From positions 18,738,502 through 18,802,501 of the forward strand of contig CM067570.1 of the NCBI GenBank assembly GCA_034336665.1: a DNA stretch of 64,000 nucleotides. The letters are read 5' to 3'. The notes beneath the pieces were generated by a model, which saw only the letters and a list, made by a program, of their open reading frames with translations, searched no databases and was not told the origin of the DNA. Position 1 is the stretch's first letter; every line of letters starts with the position of its first letter. The DNA comes from Luscinia megarhynchos (Eukaryota > Chordata > Aves > Passeriformes > Turdidae). Position numbers and translations under genes: made by a program. This document shows, one piece after another, positions 51,771 through 62,400 of this stretch.

Positions 51771-54700
51771 TATATATATAAAAAACATAATATGAAAAAC
51801 CACCACACACTCACATGACTAAGCACTATTTTTAGCTTCTGTCAGTCTCCCCAAAAACTTTTGAATGTGTGGCTCAATTAATCCAAATTTGAAAGGGAGA
51901 TAGTGTGTTCCAGTTATTCCTGTCCTTATAATGTACTTAGTCAGCAGGCAGGTAGGAGAACCACAGATCAATCCACTGGACGAAGGGTAGGCAGGGTGCA
52001 ACTTGGTGCCCTGCACCTTCAGCAGCAGCAAAGCAGGAACCAAACTGGCACAACTCAGGAGTGGTTCTATGGCTCTGATCCTTAGACTGTAAAGAAGAGC
52101 TGAGATACTGCAATGAAGAGAATGGCACTGTTTAAGGACTAACCCACAGAGCTGTAGGAAATCAGGCTTCATTGCCTCTGCTGCAACAACTTATTTATAA
52201 GCTCAAGACTCTAAAGGGTTCTTTGTGTGTAGAGCTGTCAGTGATTAGGGATAATATGGATAAAAAGAATGGAGTGTCACTGTCTGGCAGTCAGAGCCAT
52301 TCCTCCCAACCCTTCAGGCATACAATCCTGTTTTAGCAGTAATGTCTCATATAACTGAATTGCAACTATTGCTTTCAAAAAGGTTAAGACTAATACCACA
52401 GTCATTTAGTATAGCTTATTCACACAGTTAAACAACATACTCTACTCTGCCTGTGGGCCTGATTTATGTGTGCATATGCTTGTTATGTCAAGTTCCAGAG
52501 GGCTTTTAAAAAGTTCTAAATCACAAGTGAGTTCACAGCAATGTTACAGTATTACAATGACAAAACTAATTTAGACAACTTCAAGGTACTGAATAAATTC
52601 AGTTTATTGACACATTACAGAAGACAGTATGACAAAAACACAGCATAACTTCCATGTCTTTTTGTTTCACAAGTGTAGCCAATACTTGTTTGCTTTTCAA
52701 AATACACCTAACAACATCCAAGAGTAACCACCTCTATCCACTCTTGTTGGAATAGGTGTGTAAAAAACCTGTTCTATTAGCCAGACTCTCACAGTAATTT
52801 GATTGATCTACAAATCTGACCTCCAGCTAGCATCCAAACAATAGTGAATAAATACATTTAATACACATGCCACTAGCACTTAATATTAGTCTTCCCAGCA
52901 GTCTTTAAATTCGTAATTTATTTCCAGTATCACATAAGTTCAACACTTTCCCAACAGATTTTTACAACATGAGATAACTTTGATAAGTTGCTGAGCACCA
53001 GTACATCAGCAGTTTGCTGTATGGGCAGCAATTAATTCACAGCCCATGCATTTCAGACTTGACCATTGGTAGCTAAGTTGCACTTTGAAAGGGAAAGCAA
53101 TGTTCAGCATTAAGCAAACTGATTTATGAAAAAAGCCTTTACTGACCTTCATTAAAATCTATGCCTGCATTAAGATCCTGCTAATAAATGGAGCCCCAGC
53201 ATTAGCTGATTATGTGTCACAGCCCCTAGGCTGCATATTGCTTTAGAGCTCATGAGCTTTCCCATCTGCTCTTTGGGATATTTCAGTCTGTATCTGTGTA
53301 CTATGCAGCACACCAGGTTCCCAATAACTTTATCTGTTGGGTCAGTCTATTGTGTTATCTTAGTTGTTTTCACTATTAGGTATCACTACATTGTGCAGCT
53401 TCATAACAAATAGAAAATTCCAAATTATCCAGGTGCATGGTGTTCTATAGGCACTACATGCATATTTAAAACAAAGGTTTTAAAATGTCAATACAGATCT
53501 TCCACTGGAATGAGGCTGTTTCATGAAACTCACAGGCCAGTTTTACTTGTATTTTAGAAAAAGTAAAGAAGCAAATCTATTGTATACACGTTCCTAGCTT
53601 CAACCCACTTTTGAAATGCCTCGCTCTGTTTTAGTGGAAATCTGTCTGATTTGCTCTGGCAAATACAAGCAGGTACATTATTCTAGCTCCAAAAGGAGTT
53701 GTAAAGGTTTATATTACACACAATAAATATTTCAAACTTCTTGCTTTAGGCATATGCACAGGACATTTACAACCAGGTACATCACATTCTCTAGCAAATA
53801 ATTTCTAAGAATGTACATTTCAATAAAGTAGTTGTCACATAGTTTATGTTCTGTGCATAGTAATAGTGACAAATTCATTTTGTCACCAACTATTCATGCC
53901 TCGGATTAACAAGAAAAGACAATGGCACTAAGTTTGAACATCCTTCTTCATCACTCAAGGCATTTCAGTTTCTTGTGTGAAGATGATCAAATCACACGTG
54001 TTACAGAGGGTGTCTGAGCAACACATATACCCTAAGTGATTAAACAGTGCCATTTGAAATCATGGAAATTAGGTAGGTGTGTTTTGCCTGTCTTTTTGCT
54101 TTCATACAACAGCTGTAAGCTATTTGGCTGAGCATGCTGAAGCTTACTTTCAGAGCAGCTCAGAGGCACAGACAGAAGAAGTAGGGCAAGGGTATGCTTC
54201 GAAATGAAGTCATTCTGGATATGAGGGCAATGCCACTAGTGAAAAGCCAGAAGGGAAGGGCTTCTGTACAAGGAAGAGACACCAACAGCAGCCATAATGC
54301 CTCAGAGAGATGACACAAGTAGGAAGTGCAGAGCTGGCTCAATACATTTTTTCAAACTCCTGGCTAGTCTACTGACATCCATAAAAATGCCTACAGCATT
54401 CTTTTAGTGGTAGAAGCAATTAGTTGTAAGAAATACCTGCAACTTAAATATTCCTGTAATCTGATTGAAAAGGAAGCAAATCCACTAATGAACAATGAGA
54501 CCCTTGAAACCAGATTCCCAGCCCTTGCCTCTTCATCCTAGTGCCAGTTACAGAATTTCTACAGAGGACAGAGGGTTAAAGGACAAAGCAGAAACTGTGG
54601 ATTTGTTTTATCTGAGATGTTATTATAATAGTGCTTAGTAATTCTCTGCTGTTGTTCTATTCCAAAATTGCAGTGTAATCAGCTGGTACCTTTACCCTTC

Positions 54701-55581
54701 TTACTGTTCTTTGTGTATATCTGGCTGTAACATAAGAAAAAAAAACAATAGGGCACACCAAGGAAAATGATACACTACTTAGAAAACAGCAAATTATTCC
54801 CTATAGGGAAGAAGAAATGGAAGATTATCTCTTTTTTTTTAAGTTGCACTCCGAGAAGATGAGAGGTGTAGTCTGTGGTGCATCCATCAAGCTACATAGT
54901 TAAGTTTAGACAAACGAAGTAATTTAAAATACAGTTCACATTTGAGTGGAAAACATTCCCAACTGTACTAATAATAACTGATCAGATAAGATAAGATCTG
55001 CTCACCAGATTTAAACATGCCTAAATGACTAGGTCTTACCATAGTTTTTGATTCACTAGAATTTCTAGATCTTCTTGAACTTAGTCAAGACTTCATTTGA
55101 ACCATGGTATATTACCAGATGAAGCATTTTCTTCCTTGTTAAAACAGTCCATTTAAATATTCTGTAAAAACGAAAACACTTAGCAAGATAGAAAAAGATA
55201 TTTTAAATCAAAGCTGAGCCCTGTGGTAGTATTAGTCTTCTTGATGAGATGCAAAATACACACATGATTTATCTGTCACCACTCTACTTCATACTTTAAT
55301 ACATTATACTTCAGGCTTTGCCTTGTAAAAAGATTTCCAATGACAAAGTTTAACATATCAGAAAAAAACCAACCTTTTAGATGCATGAATAGAAAGTCTA
55401 ACACTGCAGAGTACAAGTTAGGGTACAAATCAAGACAATGACCTATGACACAAGTAACTGAAGTAAGTTCTAAGCTTCAGCACACCTTTTTTTTAATAGG
55501 TTTCAGGCCAATTTCAACGACACAGAAACCTGAAATACACATCCATGCTTTTGGAAAAGATACACAAACTATAGAAGGTAC

Positions 55582-55768
55582 TTTATTTGCTATCCCAAAG
55601 GGATAATCAAAACCACAAATCATTACTTCATTATTGCATGTAATGGATCAAAATTTACATATCCAGACATTCAGTTAAGGCAGTAGTTGGCGATACTTTT
55701 ATTTGAAGAATGATCCAAAATGTATCTAGATAACAGTGGACTAAAATACTGCTTTCATTATCTTTATT
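55582..55768 (-). terminator. Candidate poly(A) signals of SPC25
   Basis: Three AATAAA hexamers on the minus strand lie 97-283 bases past the stop: 55768-55763, 55703-55698 and 55587-55582. Any could set the 3' end. Sequence alone does not decide. Confidence 0.4.
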
Positions 55769-55864
55769 TAGAAATTAAAAGTCAGACATGGATAAATACA
55801 CCATTTCACCCACAGGAAGGAAATAAGAGTGCTCTTCTGCCAAAAAGAGAGGAACAAAGTGGTT

Positions 55865-55998
55865 TCATGCAGACTGTTTATATGATAAGGCAGTGAAAGC
55901 TTTTCTGATGTTGGCAACAAATGCAGAAAAATTGTTAGTTTCTCTCAGTTTGAGTTGTAACTCTGCAATAGAGTCCAGAGGAGGAGTACAGGAAGTCA
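55865..55998 (-). CDS. SPC25: SPC25 last coding exon
   Basis: This 134-bp segment (acceptor CATTTTAG, stop TGA at 55867-55865) encodes [20 protein letters not shown], then [20 protein letters not shown] and KQSA. The NNFSAFxANxRKAF block is nearly invariant in vertebrate SPC25. The four terminal residues extend slightly past the human end. Confidence 0.96.
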
Positions 55999-58767
55999 CT
56001 AAAATGACACAAATTTGCAAAAGATTAGACTACTATTAAAAAAAAAAAATCAATATAAATGTTTTTCCACACCTATGAAATACTAATGTAGTTTGTTATC
56101 TTTTTATGTTTAGCTTCCACCTGCACTATTTTTGACTAGTCTCATTTCCTTTCAACAAAGAGAAAGCCTCAAAAAACTTAATGGGTTTTTTGATTTACTG
56201 ACCTCCCACTCAGTGCTGTGCTCCTACCTGAGTTGTTAGAGCAATTCCCAGGAATCCATAGCCTGCTCAAAAACTGAAACGCATTCCTAAACCATTTTGT
56301 TGCTCTGCAGGCAAGCAGACTGCAAACTGATGTAGCCCAGCATGTGATAGACTTTTAACTTCAAAAGTTTAAATCTGAATTAGTAAAACCAGAAATCTGT
56401 TCAGTTCATACCTATAGAGGTATGGCAGAGCCCCTGGTAGCATCTTTCTACAAGCTATCCAGCACTCAAATTCCATAATTGAAATAAGATCCATATAGCC
56501 AAACCCACTCTGAGATCCAAAAGGCTGTGCCCTTACAGAAGGGGAATGCTGGATTTCAAGTTTTATTATTTCACCTACGTCACCCTTTTTATGCCCTCTA
56601 GGCTTCTGGCAAAAGTTGAAATATGCCTGTCAGCATACACATCCACTATAGCAGAAACAAACTACAAAATGAAGCGTCCTTATTCTGTATATCCTCCTTC
56701 TCCTGCTTTGCTTGATACAAAGTAAACAGCATCTCCACAAATGGAGGGCAGTTAAGATAAGCAGTTGTATTTCCATGTAAGTTAACAAGATAAACATAAT
56801 TAAAGAAACAGTATAACCATTGCAAGATTTTCATTCAGAAATTGGAAGATAAAATATTACAACTAAACTGCAGTTTACTCCACTCCTTTTTTCAAACACA
56901 GGCATCGGATTCACTCCTCTTATTTAAGTATTCAAAATTCACATACCTTCATAGTCCCCTTGTTCATTTATGTGAAGTGTACATATGTATGGTTTGTCAG
57001 GATCTTTGTGGTCAATGCGTCTGAATATAAACTGTAATTGCTCGTCTAAAGTAAACACAAACAGAATTAATTAACACCATTAACCTCTGCTGCAGAGCCA
57101 CAATGATGACTAAAAATCACAACACACAGTTAGTTACAATTAATATTCTTAGAACACTGACAAATTAAGCAACCCTGTTCTCTTTGCAAGGCAAAAGCAT
57201 TTCAGTATATTTTGCCGTTTAGGGGGCAATTGTAGTAGCTGGACTAAGCCAACTGACCAGGGGTGTAAGCTATGTGCCCTTCACTGCACAATCCAACATG
57301 AATCCCATTGTATCAGAACTATAGAAACCTACCGTGTATCTTACGCATCTCCAATGCAAGATGCTCTTTAAACAATGTTGTAATCTTGCTCACTTGTTCC
57401 ACTTTCTCCTTGGCAGCTTTACTTTTAGAAGATTTTACTAGAATTTTAAAATCCATCGTAAGTATCAAAGGCAAAACAAGCACATAAAAAAACATTTAGA
57501 ACAGCAGAAAAGCCATAAAGAGCAAGTGATGAAAACAACCCTTTCCAATTAAGAAAATTTACTTATTATCCCTTTCTTACTTACTTTCCATTTTCTTCCT
57601 CAACTCTTCTTTAAGCCCTTGGATCATGAGAGTCAAGTTCTGCTGCTCCTCTTCTTCTTGATTTAGCTTTGATTTTATTTCTGTCAACTGCTTTTCCTTT
57701 TCTGCTATATAGTTGCTCTGCTGGAGAATCTCTGAAAGGAGGCAAGAAAATATGAAAATATACAGTTGATTAAGTAGGTCTCTGCTATTTAGAACTTAAG
57801 CAGTTTAAAAATATTTATATGAGTAAAACACACTGGAATAAATGCTACCTTAGCTGCAGAGAAAAGTCAGCTTAACTATACCAAGACCATCAAATGAAAG
57901 CTTAAGGTGAAAGTTCTAATACTTTAATCAGATGAAATTTGTGGTGCCAGCACTGTATACACCTTCAAAGCATGAAGATGGTGGCCACCACAGATAATGA
58001 AGAAAGCCAAGAATGGAAACACTGACTGATATGACAGCTGCAATAATTTTTACCTGATATTCTGAAATTTACAAAATTCAGACAAGTTAGCCCTAGGCTA
58101 ATAACAGTGTTCTCTTACTAGTATGGAAAAGGCATAAATAACATCACAATACTTAGTTTTACTAAGCCATTTAACTTACTTTTCCTACTCCAGTCAGAGA
58201 ATTCTGATATTCTGTTGTTTTAAATACTTACGCTCCATGCAGAAAAATTCTGTATTTTTGCATCATCAATGAGTTTTTCAATAAATTGCTTCTGACTTGA
58301 TACTTACTTTGTAAATTTATATTGCAACCAACTGATTATGTTTGGGTTTAATTCTGTCTTCATTGTGATTTTATTATTTACTTCTTAAAATGTGAAGTTA
58401 AACATACTATTTAGCTGTATTAGGTTAATTTTATAAAGGTTGAACACAATAAATAACTGTACCATTTTTATACTCCCGAATTTTGTCTTTGGTCAGGTCC
58501 TCTTCTTTCAGCTTCTTGGACCATTTCTCTGTAAGGGAAAATTACTTCAGTTATCAGAAGTTTGATGACAACTTGCAAAAAGCAGAGTTAATTGGAGCAT
58601 AGTGCCTTTTTACCTGAAAGAGCCTCTACAGTCTCCTTGTACAAATCTCTCAGCGCTGAGGTCTGATTGCTCTGTTCAGTGCCATGACTGATTTTAAGCT
58701 GGCTCCAAAACTCCTTCATATCTCTTTCAAGGAGTGTTACTTCATCTTCCTCCTGTGCAGTGCCCAT
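55865..58767 (-). CDS. SPC25: Kinetochore protein Spc25 (NDC80 complex subunit), complete CDS
   Basis: SPC25 pairs with SPC24 at the inner end of the four-subunit NDC80 complex and links microtubule-binding NDC80/NUF2 to the centromere-bound CCAN/MIS12 machinery in mitosis. Six coding exons on the minus strand (58614-58767, 58463-58528, 57585-57731, 57333-57437, 56947-57045, 55865-55998) join in frame to 234 residues, against 224 that I recall for human. Residues about 50-150 form the heptad-like coiled coil ([32 protein letters not shown] sequence). Residues about 150-234 form the globular RWD-type domain ([50 protein letters not shown]). All splice borders are AG/GT. It is convergent with the CERS6-like gene. 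Confidence 0.96.
56947..57045 (-). CDS. SPC25: SPC25 coding exon 5: RWD-type globular domain
   Basis: This 99-bp exon (acceptor TTACTTTAG, donor GTATGT) encodes [32 protein letters not shown]. It is the QFIFxxID..P..P....L.....DYE signature of the SPC25 globular domain that packs against SPC24. Confidence 0.96.
57333..57437 (-). CDS. SPC25: SPC25 coding exon 4: end of coiled coil
   Basis: This 105-bp exon uses the acceptor TTCTAG followed by TAAAATC and the donor GTAGGT. It encodes [20 protein letters not shown] then [14 protein letters not shown]. The acceptor was chosen because it joins in frame with exon 3 and aligns residue for residue with the family (LxLEMRKIH/G boundary). Confidence 0.92.
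57585..57731 (-). CDS. SPC25: SPC25 coding exon 3: coiled coil
   Basis: This 147-bp exon (acceptor CCTTTCAG, donor GTAAGT) encodes 48 whole codons rich in E, K, Q and L with heptad spacing. It ends in [11 protein letters not shown], matching the DLKEEYSRKKE segment I recall in human SPC25. Confidence 0.95.
58463..58528 (-). CDS. SPC25: SPC25 coding exon 2
   Basis: This 66-bp exon (acceptor CCCTTACAG, donor GTACAG) encodes the start of the coiled coil, [20 protein letters not shown] and KN, with split Glu codons at both ends. Confidence 0.94.
58614..58767 (-). CDS. SPC25: SPC25 coding exon 1
   Basis: The ATG at 58767-58765 is in a moderate Kozak context (GCACTATGG, with purine A at -5 and G at +4). 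It encodes [20 protein letters not shown] through TVEALS (51 codons plus one base), with donor GTAAAA. The pattern E.ELALxxxxxxEFWxxxK and LRDxYKxxxxA follows vertebrate SPC25. A possible acceptor (CTCTTACAG) ends at 58783, so a spliced 5' UTR cannot be excluded. Confidence 0.93.
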
Positions 58768-58876
58768 AGTGCTGCACCAAACCTGTAAGAGATCAGACGC
58801 AGCGTCAGGACACGGGAGGCAGCAGGGGTAACTCGGGACAAGCGCTCAGGGCCGGTCTTGCCGCCCCGCGCTGTCG

Positions 58877-58895
58877 TTCAAACCTCTTCGCGCAA
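58877..58895 (-). promoter_or_regulatory. CDE/E2F-like plus CHR-like cell-cycle element
   Basis: On the minus strand the sequence reads TTGCGCGAA, GAGG, TTTGAA: an E2F/CDE-like GCGCGAA, a 4-base spacer and a consensus CHR hexamer (58882-58877). CDE/CHR tandems with about this spacing recruit DREAM/MuvB complexes and restrict mitotic genes to G2/M. This fits a kinetochore gene and the position about 110 bases upstream of the ATG. It is recognised by motif only. Confidence 0.55.
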
Positions 58896-59111
58896 GTTGT
58901 TTTTGTTGTTACTATTGGCTCAGAGGAGCCGCGTTTCCCTCGCAACTCTCCCAGCGCTCGGCTACCGCGCCAGGAGAGGCCCCGCGGCCGCCGCCGGGGT
59001 CCCGCCGCCCCCGCGCCGCGCTGAACGCGGGCCCGCACCCACCGCGTCCGAGCCGCGCCGCTCCCGCCACCAACGGCCGCTCCCGCCCGCCCCGCAGCAA
59101 GCGCGCCGCTG

Positions 59112-59116
59112 ATTGG
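59112..59116 (-). promoter_or_regulatory. CCAAT box (NF-Y type)
   Basis: The minus strand reads CTCAGCCAATCAGCGG, a strong NF-Y context in the orientation of SPC25, about 230 bases upstream of the CHR-like motif. Mitotic promoters often combine CCAAT boxes with a CHR. Confidence 0.55.
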
Positions 59117-59163
59117 CTGAGCCCGCCGCGGGCCCGCCGGGCCGTTGCTGCGGTAATGAGCGC

Positions 59164-59435
59164 GAGGCGGGGCCGCCGTGAGGGGCGGGGCCGCCGTGAG
59201 GGGCGCGGCCGCCGTGAGGGGCGGAGCCGCCGTGAGGGGCGCGGCCGCCGTGAGGGGCGCGGCCGCCGTGAGGGGCGGGGCCGCCGTGAGGGGCGGGGCC
59301 GCCGTGAGGGGCGCGGCCGCCGTGAGGGGCGCGGCCGCCCTGAGGGGCGCGGCCGCCGTGAGGGGCGCGGCCGCCGTGAGGGGCGGGGGCGCCGTGAGGG
59401 GCGCGGCCGCCGTGAGGGGCGGGACCGAGAGGGGC
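59164..59435. repeat. 18-bp GC-box/NotI minisatellite, 14 clear copies
   Basis: The unit CCGCCGTGAGGGGCGCGG, or the variant ending GGGGCGGGG, repeats with exact 18-bp spacing from 59177 to 59411. A degenerate copy follows (GGGACCGAGAGGGG). Variants with GGGGCGGGGC are consensus GC boxes (Sp/KLF). Variants with GCGGCCGC are NotI sites. Because 18 is a multiple of three, all frames stay open as six-residue repeats, so the long frames here are not genes. Confidence 0.96.
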
Positions 59436-59470
59436 GGCAGCCGTGGGTCCTGCCCCTTCCCCTCGGAGAG

Positions 59471-62400
59471 TACTTGTTGGGGCCGTTCGTTGGGGTCCGC
59501 TGGTGCGATGGGGCTGCCTGCAGCGCTGGTGAAGGAAAGCAGCCTGCTCCGTGCTGAGCAAACAGCACTTACGCTCTTCTGAAGCCACAGCCTCTTTCCA
59601 ATGTCTGATTTACTCACAGAACACACTTGCGGTAACCCATCTTAAATTTTGTGAGTTTCCCAATTGCCCTTTAATTTCCCCGGCCTGAATTCTCTCAAGA
59701 ATGTGGATGAAGCTCGTTCTGACGGGAGACTGACCTGCAGGGATAATTGCAGTCCTTCTTGATGTGAGCAGACCCACCATACAGTAGCCCTGCTTGTACC
59801 CAGTCAGACATTTCCCATAAACCTCTGTCAGAGTGAGTTTGCTCTTTATGACAGTGTGACTGGCATTTCTCCAGTTGTTTATATTTCCTTATAGCTCTTG
59901 ATAAGCACTAGTTTGTGATCCAAGGTAGCAGCCTTCAGTTTATTATGAAAGCTACTTTTAAGAATTTTGTTACCGTAGCTAATTAATTACTCCTAATTTT
60001 TTTAATGCCAGTGCTATTTAGATAAACCCAGATTCATGTATATTTAGTCTGGCTTTGAGGATTGCTGTCTAAAAGTATTAATGCCTATCTTCCACCAGTG
60101 CAATGCATAGCAAAGTCTGTGCTGTAACCACCAACTATTAGTTCCATTACCCTTCTACAGACTTTTGTAAACACTTCTACCCCACTGCATTCCTGTATCA
60201 TCTGACTTAGACATTCTGTTCTCCAGATTTCACAGTTTCCTCAGCATCGTTCCTAGAGCTAATAGACCCCTGCTTCTTACCTGCTTTACACTTAAATGTA
60301 CCAAGGCCGGGCTGGTCCAAGGATGATTACCTAGCCATGTATGAATTTGGGCACTAGGGACCTATACCTTATGGGTTTTTTTATTTAGGAACATTTCTTG
60401 CCTAGCCAAGTGCATGCTGTTAGTATATAAGTTTCAGTGTTGCCCCTGACATCATTAGCCTTTCTTATTTGAGCTTGTAACTTTCTGAATAGTTTTCCCA
60501 GGCACTGGAGTTTAGTAAATACAAGTTAAAGTAGTCTAAACAAGTCTTATTTTCTAATCTGTAATCTTTTGGTGGGTTCTACAGCTGGTCTCTTCTGGAT
60601 CCTTTTGTCAACACAGATAATGGATTCACTGCGCAGTAGCTGGCACTAGCTCAAAAATGTTAGGTTGTCAGTGAAGTTTTTCTAGATTTCAGTTGTTCTA
60701 TTCCTTTCTTTTACACTTTCACCCACCAAAGACTAAATATAGCCTGTGACATTTACTGGCAGAATCTCTCCCTTAATTGATCTCTTTTCCAATTGATTTA
60801 GAGGTTTTGAGAGACATGCACTGTACTATAACCTATCCTCAACCTTTCCCACTACTGTCCACCATCAGTTTACCAAATGTGTGTTGCAGGGAAGCACAGT
60901 CATGCCAACGAGTCCTAGTTTTCAGTTCAAACTGACTGGTTTTGCCAGCTGCAAACAGGAATGTGGCCTCATGGCCCAAACTAGTGCAGGTCAGAGGCCT
61001 CTTCAGTCCTCTACTGGGTCTGATTCAAGAGGTTCCATAGATAGAAATGCTGGCAGTCAACGCACAATAACTCTAACCAGGAATCTTACTGGAAGAGGAA
61101 TTGAAAAACAGGTTGGAGATCGTTGCCCTAATGGGTTTGGTTCCATTTCTGCCTGCAGCTCATGGAGCTTGAAGGAATTTTATCCTCTCTATGTTGCTTC
61201 TAATTTCTAAAAGGTAGCTCTTCATACTTAAAATAAGTAAAATTCCTTAGATGTGACTTTTTCATAGGCATGCCAGAATTGTGTTCCATGCATTATTTGT
61301 ATCATTTATACAGTTGCACTTATAAAGAGAATGAAATGTAATTGCATTACTAATTGACATTACTAATGTAAACAAATATTAAGGTCTGGCAGATATGATT
61401 ATTGTTATAGTGCACAAGTTACTTTTGTTGCCTTTCTGTGCTTAACTTTATAGCAAAGAGTAATGACTATACTAATTAGGAAAGATCAGATTAAGGTGGC
61501 AGAATGAAGAGAAGGAGACTGGGTCATGTTAACAATTGCTAAACTTCTATTGGTCAGTCCAACTCTAAAAAAGCCTGGGTCCAATGAGGAATGCTTGAGG
61601 GCGTGGGATAAGAAGGAAAGTAAAAAAATGAGAGAGAGAGAGAGGGCACAAGCTTCTTGCAATATTCTTCTCTTCCTAATTAAAAAATTAAGATGTATCT
61701 TCTGAGTGTCCCACTTGGAAAACATTGACACCTGAGAAAACACCTGTCAGCTGTTGTATACAGTGTTTGCTGGTGAACTTAGTAAATTACTTGCTAATCC
61801 GTGTAGTTGGTCCAGTGTCAATGGAAATACTGATGTGGAAATTAATGTTATTGTTCAATTAATGAAGCATAATGTTCCAGAAAGTTAGGCCCAGTACATA
61901 GGTCTCCATTAACAGTGTTTCAAAAAATGTTTGCTTTGATGGCTTTTCCCTCCCTTGCAAACACTTACTTAGCAGCATCTGTTGACTGTTATGTAATATT
62001 TGCTCTGATATGTAGGTGCAAGGCAGCTGTAAACATTTTATCCTCCCTTCAGTGGATCATCAACATGATTCCTGTTTTTACATTTTATGTACATATATGT
62101 ATATAAAGTGTGATTTTGTGTGTCTTGGAAAACATAATAAATCAAGAAATTATCAATAAATTAAAAAGTATATGAACAGATAGCATTTTAAAGGTTTTTG
62201 CTTTGAACTAAGGAGTAATTTATGTGAAGGCCAAACCTTGGCTCTCCAATATCAAAACAAGAGAAAGCTTCAATTTAAAAACTTATTTGCCTACACTTTC
62301 TGACCATTTTTATAGACCATTAGGTTTCCCTGCAATTCTCCATACTAAAATACAGCAAGTAGTTTTATTTCATATATTATCTCAAGTGACTTCGAAGGAC

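Larger units (their letters stand above)
44881..55864. other. Intergenic region between convergent genes
   Basis: Eleven kilobases lie between the stop codons of the CERS6-like gene and SPC25, which point toward each other. The first part must include the CERS 3' UTR and the last part the SPC25 3' UTR. A microsatellite (46287-46368) and a CR1 (47521-48175) are present. No NOSTRIN exon or other coding exon was recognised on either strand. Confidence 0.65.
58800..59470 (-). promoter_or_regulatory. CpG-island promoter of SPC25
   Basis: The AT-rich background switches abruptly to dense CpG sequence directly upstream of the SPC25 start codon. Within it are an E2F/CDE-like and a CHR-like motif, a CCAAT box and an array of GC-box-like repeats, each listed separately. 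The transcription start probably lies between the CHR-like motif and the ATG (about 58,780-58,870). No clear gene starts on the other side within the window, so there is no evidence for a bidirectional promoter. Confidence 0.75.

Noticed and set aside
51819..52172. 117-residue minus-strand open frame in the intergenic region
   Set aside because: It is not recognisable and has no neighbouring exons or coding bias that can be seen. Treated as chance.
59032..59043. Possible splice donor (minus strand GCG then GTGGGTG) for a non-coding SPC25 exon 1, paired with the acceptor ending at 58783
   Set aside because: The CDE/CHR-like element lies between the two sites, which favours a start site downstream of it and an unspliced 5' UTR. 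It is not supported enough to annotate.
58805..59626. 273-residue open frame on the minus strand (and 208-218 residue frames beside it)
   Set aside because: Most of each frame is a six-residue repeat produced by the 18-bp minisatellite, whose period is divisible by three. There are no family features, and the frame overlaps the SPC25 promoter.
60881..61210. 109-residue open frame upstream of SPC25
   Set aside because: No recognisable domain, promoter or splice context; composition is ordinary. It does not resemble G6PC2 or ABCB11, the genes expected nearby.
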